A stretch of 64,000 nucleotides of DNA from positions 42,179,401-42,243,400 of the forward strand of contig JAQMRL010000004.1 of the NCBI GenBank assembly GCA_035578175.1. The letters run 5' to 3'. Below are positions 45,635 to 55,490 of the stretch, piece by piece (the first letter of the stretch is position 1; every line of letters begins with the position of its first letter). The translations under genes were made by a program, and so were the position numbers. The stretch comes from Catonia carolina. Taxonomy: Eukaryota; Arthropoda; Insecta; Hemiptera; Achilidae. The notes under the pieces were generated by a model. It made no database searches, was not told the origin of the DNA, and worked only from the letters and a program-made list of their open reading frames with translations.

Positions 45635-45740
45635 TTAATGCAGACGATTAAGGATGATAGATGAGTATTGAGAAAATAGACCAGATCGGGAATCGAAACC
45701 AGGAATCTTGGCATAGAAGCCAATATTATGTTAAATACCA
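45635..45740 (-). mobile_element. tRNA-derived SINE, family G, remnant
   Basis: The reverse strand retains CTGGTTTCGATTCCCGATC (B box) and the body end TTAATCGTCTGCATTAAC. The head is degraded. Confidence 0.5.
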
Positions 45741-46646
45741 TGCAAATGGTACTATGAGAATCAAGAAAAAAATATTTTCACACTAATTTTCCTATAATGT
45801 TACTTAATTAAGAGCGCAAGGTACTGTGTATTGTAACATGTTTACTGATATAGAAAAAAATAAAATACAGTATAAAAGTCTATTAGGTTTAAAAGAAAGG
45901 GCTACCTACTCGAATGAAGATAAGAACATCACATACTAAATGTAATTATACTATTACTCCTCCGTTAGTAAGAGAGACAAAGCGAGTCTGTAAGAGAGAA
46001 AGAGGGAGAGAGATTGAGAAAGAAGAAGTTTTTTAAGTCTTATTTAGGTATTAGCATTAACCTTACCACACGGTGAATCTAATTACGTTTAATGATCCAT
46101 TTATGTTTCGTTAATAGAATAGAATCAGAGAGAAAGTTCAAAAAGGGGCAAAGTAAAACGTAACAGAGAGGAAAAATACAAGGGCAGTTAAAGAAAAAAA
46201 GACAAGACTCCCCTCTGTAATGGAAAAATCTTAGAAATTTATATGGTATAGTACATGTATTTACAAAACAAAACATTATCTGATAATTATTATTTTTATT
46301 AAACTTGTAAAATTATCCTTTATTTAAATATGTAACCCTACAAAAATAAATTAATTTATAAAGATAAATTATTTATTATTTTTATGATTTATAGTTCGAC
46401 TAAAAAAAAATTTTAAAACGATTAAAACCTTTCAAAGCATATTGCACACTTAAGATAAAGTTCTTTCGGGATCTGAGTATAATAAATAATAAAGAGACTT
46501 CCCTTAAACTTATAACAATTAATTATTTACAAGATTATATAAATAACAATTAATTATTAGATTAACTTACAAATTACTATTAAATCACCCAAATTATACG
46601 ATTACGAAAAAACTTAACGAACATTAACAATTATTTTACCTTTAAT
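45741..46646. other. AT-rich DNA with a purine-rich island
   Basis: At about 45965-46030 and 46120-46210 the top strand is GA-rich (GAGAGAAAGAGGGAGAGAG). No gene or family recognised. Confidence 0.4.
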
Positions 46647-46660
46647 AATAGGGTCTTACG

Positions 46661-47037
46661 CCCATAACAGGCAGGTGTAGTGTTTAATTTTTTGCTCTCG
46701 ATCTGCTAGTTCCAAGGCTACAAATAAAGTTCTTGTTGTTATTACATGATCAGCCAATTATATGACTGAATAATTTAAGAACAAAAGAGGTAGAGGTGTA
46801 AAAGACACACATCAGAGTTGTCTCCTCTGAGAGTAATAAATTTCATTATACAGCCAAACTCTGACGTGAAAGAAGTGAATCTATCATTTGAACAGTAGAA
46901 AGTAGGTGCTTTTTAGAGGGCCCGGTATGCTGATAAGCATACTTTTCCTCTCAGTGACGAAGGCCACCTCACTCCTCGCTTTATTGATGAAGCCTCTAGA
47001 GGTTCAAACCAGCCTTTCGGCTGATAACCTAAACAAC
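46661..47037 (+). mobile_element. Family A retroposon, full length
   Basis: Begins CCCATAACAGGCAGGTGTAG and ends CAGCCTTTCGGCTGATAACC, then TAAACAAC. Flanks AATAGGGTCTTACG (46647-46660) and AATAGGCTGTTACG (47038-47051) are a 14-base duplication with two changes. It converges with the reverse copy at 47425-47816. Confidence 0.85.
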
Positions 47038-47187
47038 AATAGGCTGTTACGTATAACCAATTGCAATATTTAAATACACTACGCAGACCTTTTCCTTTAA
47101 CAACATTGTATTCATACTAGTTTGACCTCTAATAGCATTCATTCATGATTGTATGGAAGCTTGAATTGATTGAACTCGCCGGTAACC

Positions 47188-47223
47188 GGTTTTCACCGGC
47201 CCTTTTTAGGGCCGGTGAAAACC
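47188..47223 (+). repeat. Perfect 15-bp hairpin containing a histone-type stem-loop core
   Basis: Arm GGTTTTCACCGGCCC, loop TTTTTA, arm GGGCCGGTGAAAACC. Its core GGCCCTTTTTAGGGCC is identical to the stem-loop at 21413-21428. Confidence 0.9.
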
Positions 47224-47257
47224 AACTCTGTCCGCCCCGGCAGAAACAGACATAAAC

Positions 47258-47273
47258 GGCCTTTTTCAGAGCC
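47258..47273 (+). promoter_or_regulatory. Histone-mRNA-like 3' stem-loop (slightly degraded)
   Basis: GGCCTTTTTCAGAGCC has the 6+4+6 layout with the TTTC loop of histone 3' ends. It has one mismatched pair and one G-U pair. It is preceded by ATAAAC and followed by ACCAAAAAG. Confidence 0.6.
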
Positions 47274-47424
47274 ACCAAAAAGTAAAGGTTTTATCACGCC
47301 ACATAATGTCGTCATCCGGTGATAATTCCTTAGATTTGTGTAATTTTCAACTGTTTTATTTAATATTTATGAGGATAGTCCGTTAAATCGATCGGTGACT
47401 ACAGGCTTTATTCTATTAGAACTT

Positions 47425-47816
47425 GTTGTTGTTTAGGTCAACAGCCGTAAGACTTGAACCTGTAGAGGTCTTACTAAGTAAAAACGAGGAGTAAGGTGGT
47501 TTACTATTGCCTTCCTCACTGAGTTGAAAGAGTATGCTTATCAGCAAGCCAGGAAGCTCCGAAAAGCATCCACTTTCCGGCCTGCAAATGACACCTTCAC
47601 TTCATTCACCACAGGGTCTTGCTGTATACTGGAATTCATTACTCTCAGAGGAGATAACTCTGACTAGTGTCTTTTACACCTCTACCTCTTCTGTTCTTAA
47701 ATGATCCAGTCTTATAATTGGCTGACTATGTGATAAGAAATAGAATTATTTTTTGTAGCCGTGGAACCAACAGATCGAGTGCAACTAATTTAACACTCCA
47801 CCTGCCCGTTAAGGGC
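47425..47816 (-). mobile_element. Family A retroposon, full length
   Basis: Reverse-strand copy from GTTGTTGTTTAGGTCAACAG (3' end) to CACCTGCCCGTTAAGGG (5' end). Confidence 0.85.
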
Positions 47817-48809
47817 AGGAGAAACTATTCCCTTTTATTTATGGATTTCATTTTATTCCCTTTTGCTCATGGATATAAAGGTAAACTAGATACGTTCTAT
47901 CCTAGTAAAAGTGAATCGTAGCACAGCTGTAGCCGTGTAGCATATTAAGGTTTATAGTTTGCTAAGATATAGAAATTGCATGCAGTGAACTTTTACAATA
48001 ATATAGAACTAAATACGAGAGGAATTTACATAAAATAGAGTTGAGGATTACTAGGTCTAGTGAGTAGGGTGAGTGCTTGTAATCGCAAAAAGCTCTCTTT
48101 GACTTGTGAAAAGATAAAGAAACTCGCATCAGTTGGTAGAGATGTTGGGTGGGTTGTTTGTTGGCTGTAGAAGGAATGAGGAAGAGTGTACAAAAACATC
48201 GGTAAGGATGGTAGATGCGGTTTAGGAAAAGAGAAAAAAGGACATCACATCCTATGAAAAAATCAAATCATGGCAAAAAAAATCCAATATTTGTTGTACA
48301 AAGTATTCATAGGGGAAGTATGAGAAGAGAGGATTTTCGGGGGAAAGAGTCTGCAGCAGATTCAGTACAGTATGTATAAAGGCAACTGGTCGGCAAGCGT
48401 GGGTGGAGAGGACAGCACGTGATCTGCATCCACCAATATTAAGGGGGAATGAGGGGAACTGAATTCAAGGAAGGGGTGAAAAGCGAATGGAATTGTAGAA
48501 AAAAAATAGATGGTCAGACACGAAAAAAACAATAAATCCGCTAAACTACATAAAACATAACTGGAAAGTTATAAACGTAAAGGCTATTACATTGTTAAAA
48601 CAATTATTTACTTTTTGTAAACTTGTTTTGAAATAAAATTAAAACAAGTTTGTTAATTATGTAATCTAAAATTGTTTATGGTTCAAAATGTTTTCCATGA
48701 ATCAACAATTTTTATATTTTTTCCTCTAATATCCCAATATTGTATTACATTCTTTTTAAGGGAATTCCATTTTTTGTAAACGGAATAGAGAAAAATTAAC
48801 TTTCTCGTT
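47817..48809. other. Non-coding DNA, purine-rich in part
   Basis: About 48060-48500 is G- and A-rich on the top strand (GGTAGAGATGTTGGGTGGG, AGGGGGAATGAGGGG). No frame or family recognised. Confidence 0.4.
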
Positions 48810-48902
48810 TTTACTTACTCTATCTGTATACGTATATAAATACATATTGTTTTCACGTCGATTTTTCGAAACCAAGTTTTTACCGGAAATACAGGATTTC
48901 AG
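48810..48902 (+). mobile_element. Family C element, 5' scrap
   Basis: ATTGTTTTCACGTCGATTTT, TCGAAACCAAGTTTTTACCG and GGATTTCAGAC match the first 90 bases of family C. The copy stops where family F copy 3 begins. Confidence 0.65.
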
Positions 48903-49055
48903 ACAGCAATTTCGCTCGCGGCAGCAGTCGCTCAACTGAGCGTTGGGCCCACCGGGTGTCGTCGAAGCAGCCATCGACGTACTACTGTGAGGGTAGACGA
49001 TGACCGCTGGAGGACGAGACGCCCTGTCATCCGTGACCTCCTCGACCGTTAAAAT

Positions 49056-49487
49056 TCCCACGACGGGGGAAAGCTGCTATTTTATTAGCAGCTTATTAGT
49101 AACTAGCAACGTTTCCAGACGTTCCCACCGAGCTATTTTACCAGCACTAGTCAATCAAGAGACATTTTCTCGTAGTGCTAGTGCTAGTAAAATCAAACAT
49201 GTTCAAAGTCACAAGTGAGGTAGTGAATACTAGCGCTTTAACTAAACTAGCTGCGAGTTTTTCGTTCCCACGATGCTAGTTTACTAGCTGCTAGAGTACT
49301 AGCTCCGTGTTAGTAACTAGCAACGTTTCCAAGCGTTCACACCGAGCTAGATTACTAGCACTGGTCAACTACGAGTCCTTTTCACCCCTACTTGGCTAGT
49401 AAGCAACGTTCACACCAAACTAGTTGACTAGCGCTTGTTAATTACGTGACCTTTTCTTCTCTACTAGTTTATTACTTAGTCGTGGGA
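49056..49487. mobile_element. CTAG-rich insertion with 9-bp terminal inverted repeats
   Basis: Termini are TCCCACGAC at 49056-49064 and GTCGTGGGA at 49479-49487. TTCCCACGATGCTAG recurs inside near 49264. The body holds three imperfect direct units around 49087, 49312 and 49395 (TTAGTAACTAGCAACGTTTC, CCGAGCTA, TTACTAGCACT) and many CTAG palindromes. No coding seen. It is probably a non-autonomous DNA element or compound foldback. Confidence 0.6.
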
Positions 49488-49561
49488 CGTCTTTACGACT
49501 AAGACCGCCCTCAGCCGCCTGCCGACCGACTCTTCCCACCCAGACGACCACAAACGTAAAC

Positions 49562-49578
49562 GGCCCTTTTCGGAGTCC
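49562..49578 (+). promoter_or_regulatory. Degraded histone-like stem-loop
   Basis: GGCCCTTTTCGGAGTCC sits at the same position as the stem-loops of the other two F copies but no longer pairs fully. Confidence 0.4.
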
Positions 49579-49635
49579 CCAAACATTTAAGACTACCCCA
49601 CGCCACTCATGCTCACCATCGGTGATAAAAATATA

Positions 49636-49889
49636 TTAAAAACTTTTGTTAAAACCGTTTTAGATGTTCGAAATTCAGTTGTATGGTACATTAATTACAA
49701 AATAATAAAATTCAATAAGTTCTTTTATTAATTTTTAAAGCGAATCAATAATTAATCGTCTTGTCATGTTATTTTTTTATAATTTTCTCATTTGCTCTTT
49801 GTTCCTTTTCGAATAGATTGACTGTTAAATTTTCAAAAAATTGTTTTGAAAATATAGCCCTAAAAATGATTTAAATCTCAACGTAAATA
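49636..49889. other. AT-rich DNA, nothing recognised
   Basis: No supported feature. Confidence 0.4.
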
Positions 49890-50045
49890 AAATTATCATG
49901 CGGTCTTGGGTTCGAATCTCACTCAGGCACGGCAATTTCGTACGTTACAAAAATCATTTCATCATTCACAGTTACAACGCAACGTCGTCGCTAATGACCG
50001 TTGCAGTTGATGCGACGTTAAATAAATAAACAGATAAAAAAGTGA
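49890..50045 (+). mobile_element. tRNA-derived SINE, family G, 5'-truncated
   Basis: Starts within the head at CATGCGGTCTTGGGTTCGAA (B box), then CAGGCACGGCAATTTCGTAC, TCATTTCATCATTCACAG and TGCGACGTTAAATAAATAAA. Confidence 0.75.
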
Positions 50046-50780
50046 TTATTTTTTTATTTTAAAAATACTTGCGATATTTCCGATTGTAGTTCGTTAATCA
50101 GATGCTAAATTTAAACTTTAAATATTTTTTTTTTTTTTTTAAGTAAAACCGCATCTTGTAAACCACAGAATGCCATTGAAGTAATTCAGTACAAAAACAA
50201 ATGACAGCCAAGGAAAGAACACTACGATACTATTGAACAAAAAAGGAAAGATAACTTATAAGTTTATTTTATTTATACTCTGTATATTATGATTTTTTAA
50301 ATTGAGGTAATTTATGCAATAAAACACCTTGTAAATGTTTGTCAGTTAGATCGTACCATAATATTACATTACACCTTAAATAAGCCCGGTTAATCTAGTA
50401 CATTGCACAATTACAATACAACTGTGCAATTTATACATAGATACTTATAAAGCAATTTTAGAAAAGAATTTTAAAATTAAAATCATATTGAATATGTTAA
50501 AAACTAGTTTTATATTATATTACAAATCATTAATTATAGTTCAAAATACAAAAAGTTAAGTATAAATATTATAGTTACTTGTTAGTTAATCTTAAATCTG
50601 AAATAATTGAGGATGTGGTTATTTATTGTTATAGAAAGCAGCTCGATTAATTTACAGTAGTAGTAAAGAAGTATTTATTATAAAATTCTATTATAATTAC
50701 TACAAACTTACTAGTCATGGATCCGCGAGTACAATCAGTTTAAAATAAAAGTGTGCCGATTCCAGTTAAATCTATACTAA
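50046..50780. other. AT-rich DNA, nothing recognised
   Basis: No supported feature; a T-run occurs near 50128-50141. Confidence 0.4.
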
Positions 50781-50782
50781 TA

Positions 50783-51438
50783 CGAGGTGTGGCTATTAAA
50801 TAATGAGACTGACGTTGTAAAAACATTTTATTTTTATTTTATACATAATCGATGCCCATAATGGGCAGGTAGAGTGTCAAATTATTTACACTCAATCTGT
50901 TCGTTGCAGGGCTAAAATAAATAGTTCTGTTTCTTATTACATGGTCAGCCAATTAAATGACTGAATCATTTAAGAACAGAAGCGGTATAGGTGTAAAAGA
51001 CACTAATCAGAGTTATATCCTCTGAAAGTAATGAATTTCATTACAGCCAGACCCTGTGGTGAATGAAATGAAGGTGTCATTTGCAGAGTGGAAAATTGTG
51101 CTTTTCAGAGGGCCCGGCATGCTGATAAGCATACTCTTTCAACTCAATGAGGAAGGTAATAGTAAACCACCTCACTCCTCGATTTACTTAGTAAAACCTC
51201 TACAGGTTCAAACCAGCCTTTTGGCTGTTGACCTAAACAACATACATAATCACTTGTCACGTTCAATATACACTCTTTCTCTATCCCTACAACGCTCCAT
51301 GCGAATTTTCCATTGTTGGAAACAGTGCTGGAAGTTATCTTCTGTCAGTTCCTTCAGGACACATGCCGCTTTCTCTTTTACAGCGTCCACAATCTTGTCC
51401 CATTTAATGCAGTTTTCACTTTAGGGAACAGATAGAAG
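50783..51438 (-). mobile_element. mariner C-terminal remnant with nested family A copy
   Basis: The left end is TA followed by CGAGGTGTGGCTATTAAATA, a mariner-type terminus. On the reverse strand, at about 51250-51438, broken frames give FYLFPKVKTALNGTRL, KEKAACVLKELTEDNFQHCF-like text, QQWKIRMERC and GEYIE-like text. This is the transposase C-terminus. The family A copy at 50851-51241 lies between the terminus and the coding part. The right end is missing. Confidence 0.75.
50851..51241 (+). mobile_element. Family A retroposon, full length, in a mariner
   Basis: Begins GATGCCCATAATGGGCAGG and ends CCTTTTGGCTGTTGACC, then TAAACAAC. Exact 10-base duplications ATACATAATC are at 50841-50850 and 51242-51251. 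The forward frame at 51056-51424 only bridges this repeat and antisense transposase. Confidence 0.9.
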
Positions 51439-51571
51439 ATAATAACATGTGATGAAACGTGGTTTTTTACTTAAGTTATTTAATAATATTAGGGCGGAGG
51501 AAGATGCTGTAGAGTTCCCTCAGGAAAAGGGGTTATTACATAATCCCTGAAGTTGAGACAACTAAAAAAGT

Positions 51572-51625
51572 ATGTGTGAAACACTCACATGACGTTCTCT
51601 TCCCAATGTAAATAATTAAAAATAT
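51572..51625 (-). mobile_element. Family C element, 3' scrap
   Basis: TGTGAAACACTCACATGACG, then TTCTCTTCCCAATGTAAATA, is the family C 3' end on the reverse strand. Confidence 0.65.
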
Positions 51626-51690
51626 AACTTAATAGTATTATTTTATTAAACATCCTATGTAGGATTTTTAAACAGCCGTATTATTTAAAA

Positions 51691-52429
51691 TTGAAATATA
51701 TATTTTCTAACCACCATAATACGGTAACATAAAACACTTACCAATGTTTATAGCGCTTTCGTGTATCTTGTACACATCTTCAGTAAATTAACATTTATTA
51801 CAAGTCAAAATTTAAAACTTCCTGCTCCTACCATGGTAGATAAGGAATAGTCGATTCTTATATTTAAAACAGTCTTGCCAACTTAATCAGTTGATTGTCG
51901 TATTCAATTTGTGTGTTCATTAATTTCTCCCTGCTATTGTATTTATAAATATAATATTTTTCCAGAATTTCAATTTCATTTTCACCAGATCTTTTAAAAA
52001 ACGGTTTACAGAACACTATTCTAACTATAAAAAAGGAAATCGAAAATTCTCCAATGTAACTGAACACATGATAAAAAATAAACATAATATGTCGAATATA
52101 AAAAATAATCTAGAATTATTAGAAATAAATAACAAACAAAATGAAATTGAAATTCTGGAAAAATATTATATTTATAAATACAATAGCAGGGAGAAATTAA
52201 GGAACACACAAATTGAATACGACAATCAACTGATTAAGTTGGCAAGACTGTTTTAAATATAAGAATCGACTATTCCTTATCTACCATGGTAGGAGCAGGA
52301 AGTTTTAAATTTTGACTTGTAATAAATGTTAATTTACTGAAGATGTGTACAAGATACACGAAAGCGCTATAAACATTGGTAAGTGTTTTATGTTACCGTA
52401 TTCTGGTGGTTAGAAAATATATATTTCAA
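51691..52429. repeat. Large inverted repeat, 292-bp arms, from a Penelope-like element
   Basis: Arms 51691-51982 and 52138-52429 are equal in length and differ at only a handful of positions. Each holds the last coding segment, the stop and the 3' untranslated part of the same element. The 155-base spacer belongs to the rightward copy. Near-identity suggests a recent event. Confidence 0.9.
51983..52429 (+). mobile_element. Penelope-like element, 3' end (GIY-YIG endonuclease tail)
   Basis: The forward frame from 51983 to the stop at about 52256 reads TRSFKKRFTEHYSNYKKGNR, then FSNVTEHMIKNKHN, NLELLEI, EIEILEKYYIYKY and LRNTQIEYDNQL. This matches the late part of Penelope-type GIY-YIG domains (GRSF..RF.EH, S.F..H......H, then LE...IYKY). 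Everything upstream, including the reverse transcriptase, is missing. The 3' UTR has CTGAAGATG...CGAAAGCGCTATAAA, typical of this group's ends. The adjacent inverted partial copy is the kind of arrangement Penelope elements often show. Confidence 0.75.
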
Positions 52430-53322
52430 CTTAATAGTAATGTAGTAATAGCAAAATAAAACAATCAAATTATGAAATAAAAAACAGAGGGGGTAACATA
52501 GTACTATATTCTGCGACTGGGAAGGACGTGCGCACGCGTGCGTGAGTGTCTGTCAGTATGAGTATTCAGTGAGGCAGGGTGTGGGAGAAATAAACAAGTG
52601 TGCAACCTTCAGGGAATTTGGATTTCATAGTGGCCAACAGAAAACGGAAAAGACCCATGAATTATTTTACATTTTAGTTATTTATTTGTTTAACAAATAA
52701 TTTTATGAATATTACATTAAAAAATAATAATATTGTCTTTTAAAAGGGAGTATGTGTTCTGAGAAAAAATTTCTCTCAAGTTTTTTTGTATGTAATTGAG
52801 TACTTTTTGAATTTAATTAATTATAATAATGTTTTATTATGTTTCAGGTAAGAACATTGTTAATAAAAGTAACACGTGTTTCATCTCGGTGAGTCTTTAT
52901 TTATTTACTTGACTTTGATATTGCAGTATCTACTCCTCCTTTTGTGGTACACCCACTCCCTCACCCACGCGAGTAATCTCCTATTAGTATATAGCAGGTA
53001 TCTACTTTATAGATGCGTGTATAATATTATTAATTTGTAATCATCCGAATGTGTATTATTACAAGCAATTTACCGCAGGGACGTTTACCGTAAGCAGAAT
53101 TCACTACCGTAATTACTTCTTAAATAGCTTCTATAAAAAATTAAGTTTGAAAACATCGATGTTATTATTTATTAACATTTTATTGATCGTTTTCTTAAAC
53201 AATGGTTTTTTTTATAAAGATTTGTTTTTGTAACTTATTTAATATCGTTTTATAACTGCATCACGGTAACCTGCAAAAAGTATCTCTATAACCAAAAAAC
53301 TGCCAATATTTTACCTATAGAC
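52430..53322. other. AT-rich DNA, nothing recognised
   Basis: A short alternating GTGCGCACGCGTGCGTG stretch occurs near 52530. No gene or family recognised. Confidence 0.4.
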
Positions 53323-53644
53323 CAGCCTCTCTTAGTTTGCTCCTAATGTGAACAAATAATGACGTCACTGAGCATGCGCATTATATCAAAATGTGTACAC
53401 GCTGATTACAAAGTAACAACAAAATACTTTCAAAAGTATTTAAATACAAAATACTTTTAAAAGTATTTTTCTAAATTAAATTGTTAGGCCTACATCATAT
53501 CATGACTGATGTTTTAAGTACTTATAATTTAAGAATTAGTTAACTTAATAGGAATACGACATCCGTAAAGTCGCAGACTCTAGTGTGCACCCTGTAGTAG
53601 GTGGCTTTTGTTTGTTGACAGTAGGAGCAAACTAAGAACGGCTG
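53323..53644. mobile_element. hAT-like MITE with ~33-bp terminal inverted repeats
   Basis: The left end is CAGCCTCTCTTAGTTTGCTC. The right end, read inward, is CAGCCGTTCTTAGTTTGCTC. Similarity continues to about 33 bases with about five differences. The CAG...CTG ends fit hAT elements, but no 8-bp target duplication is visible. The interior has no coding; it holds TGACGTCA and GCATGCGCA near 53359-53381. Confidence 0.65.
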
Positions 53645-53814
53645 AATTGTAACTATTTATTTTTCTGTAGAGAACAGGTTATATAATTGAAACAGGTTAT
53701 TTATAGAAACATTAATGAAAATTGTGTATTATTGTGTATAAGTATAATTATAATAATAACAATTTTTTTTTTATAGCGAACTATTATTATTGTTATTTTT
53801 CCTTAAGCCTTATC

Positions 53815-53920
53815 AATATTTTTTTTTTGTTTACGTCCGACTGTTTTGGGTGAGAAGAATGATAAATAAAAAATGCCAGATCTGACCGGGAATTGAACCC
53901 GGGACCCCGGCGTAATAGAA
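53815..53920 (-). mobile_element. tRNA-derived SINE, family G, partial
   Basis: The reverse strand has CCGGGTTCAATTCCCGGTCA (B box and T arm), GATCTGGCATTTTTTATTTA and CAGTCGGACGTAAAC, then poly(A). The head before the T arm is lost. Confidence 0.75.
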
Positions 53921-54080
53921 ATAGGCTTATATGTAGTTAGTTGCATCCCTCTATTTTTTAACTCTGCTAAGGGTTGACTTGCCTCATATCTCATTAAAAT
54001 GGTAGTTGTAGGTTCCTTTAAACGATCATTTTTTGACACACATTTTTTAAGTAAGAAATTAGCTAACATATAGATACGTT

Positions 54081-54476
54081 TGGTTGCCCATAACGGGCAG
54101 GTGAAGTGTTAAATTAATTGCACTCGATCTGTTGGTTCCAGAGCTACAAAAAATACTTTTGTTTCTTATCACACAGTCAGCCAATTATATGACTGAACTA
54201 TTTAAGAACGGAAGAGGTAGAGGTGTAAAAGACATTAACCAGAGTTATCTCCTCTGAGAGTAATGAATTTTACTATACAACCAGACCCTGTAGTGAATGA
54301 AGTGTAGGTGTCATTTGCAGGGTGGAAAGTAGATGCTTTTCAGAGGGCCTGACACGCTGATTACCATAATTTTCCATTCAGTAAGGAAGGCAATAGTAAA
54401 CCACCTCACTCCTCGTTTTTACTTAGTAAAACCTCTAGAGGTTCAAACCAGCCTTTCGACTATTGACTTAAACAAC
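54081..54476 (+). mobile_element. Family A retroposon, full length
   Basis: Begins TGGTTGCCCATAACGGGCAG and ends CCTTTCGACTATTGAC, then TTAAACAAC. Exact 11-base duplications ATAGATACGTT are at 54070-54080 and 54477-54487. Confidence 0.9.
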
Positions 54477-54557
54477 ATAGATACGTTAAAAAGTAAATAA
54501 CTAAAGTGGCAAAAAAGAAAATGTCTGAAATTTAGTTTTTTTAAGTAATTACGTAAT

Positions 54558-54860
54558 GTGTGTACGTTACAGTCTGTTCAATTTAAGAACAATTTGCTAT
54601 CCCGTAATCCAATGCGACGATGATTATGAGTATGACGTACAACCTTGTACATGCTCAGGCCGATCATTCTTAAAAGAGTATGGTTAATTAAACCCCAACC
54701 ATCAAAGTCCACTGGTAACCACTGTCTAGTATTCAAATCCGTATAAAAGTAATTACCTTCACTAGGATTTCAACCAGGAGCATTCGTTACCGAAAATCTT
54801 CGGTTAAGTCAGCTGATTCACGGTGACGACTTAATCACTTGACCATCCCGGTGGGTTTAT
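54558..54860 (-). mobile_element. SINE family B, nearly full length
   Basis: Reverse-strand copy from the 3' body (GTGTGTACGTTACAGTCTG) through TTAAACCCCAACCATCAAAG and the B box (CTAGGATTTCAACC). It ends at the head, CTTGACCATCCCGGTGGG. Confidence 0.8.
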
Positions 54861-55104
54861 AATTTAGTAATGTATTAAGAAACTGGTAAGCAATAGATTT
54901 AATATAGTATTAATATCATGCTTGTCAGTAATCTTGGTATAATTATTCTATAGGAGTCTTCTGAATACATTTAACAAATAAATAATTACGAGGTAGGGTT
55001 AAAAATTTTCAAAAATTGGTAAATAGAAATTGATTGAAAGGATGTATAACATTTTAATCCTATTTTCCTTCTAAATACTCTCCTCTTGCATCTGCGCACT
55101 TATT

Positions 55105-55380
55105 CTACTGTTCATGCAATCGTTGGAAACACTCGTGAAAGCCATTTTTTGAAAGTTCTATCAGCTGTTTCGTCGCATTTTTCATCTCTTTTGATGAATC
55201 AGCAAAACGATATCCCTTCAATGTCATTTTCAGTTGTGGATACAGGTAAAAATCCGATGGTGCAAGATCGGAAGAATATTGGAGGGTGTTCCAGAGTGGT
55301 GACATTATTTTTTGCAAGGTATTTTTTCACTATTAGAGATCGACATGACAGGGCATTGTCATGCAACAAAAACGAATAAT
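55105..55380 (-). pseudogene. mariner transposase, catalytic C-terminal part
   Basis: One frame gives LLHDNALSCRSLIVKKYLAK and NNVTTLEHPP, which covers the second catalytic Asp in HDN. After a frameshift, YSSDLAPSDFYLYPQLKMTL and KGYRFADSSKEMKNATKQL cover the third catalytic Asp (D34D type). ELSKNGFHECFQRLHEQ is near the C-terminus. A frameshift and the loss of the region around the first catalytic Asp make it inactive. Confidence 0.85.
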
Positions 55381-55490
55381 TCCCTGCCCATTTTCATGCC
55401 GTTTTTGTCGAATTGCATCTCGTTTTAAGATCTCTGTGTATAATTCTTTGTTAATTGTTTTCCCTGTTGTCCCCTGTTTGCACGGACAAG

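Larger units (their letters stand above)
47180..47332 (+). repeat. Family F repeat, copy 2 (3' end)
   Basis: Contains two stem-loops about 55 bases apart, followed by GGTTTTATCACGCCACATAA and GTCGTCATCCGGTGATA. The last 75 bases align with copies 1 and 3. Confidence 0.65.
48903..49635 (+). repeat. Family F repeat, copy 3, split by an insertion
   Basis: The first block, 48903-49055, shares GTCGAAGCAGCCATCGACG and ACTACTGTGAGGG with copy 1. The second block, 49488-49635, carries GTAAACGGCCC, a degraded stem-loop and CCATCGGTGATA. A 432-bp CTAG-rich insertion lies between. Confidence 0.6.

Noticed and set aside
51056..51424. 122-codon forward open frame
   Set aside because: It joins family A sequence to antisense mariner; not a real gene.
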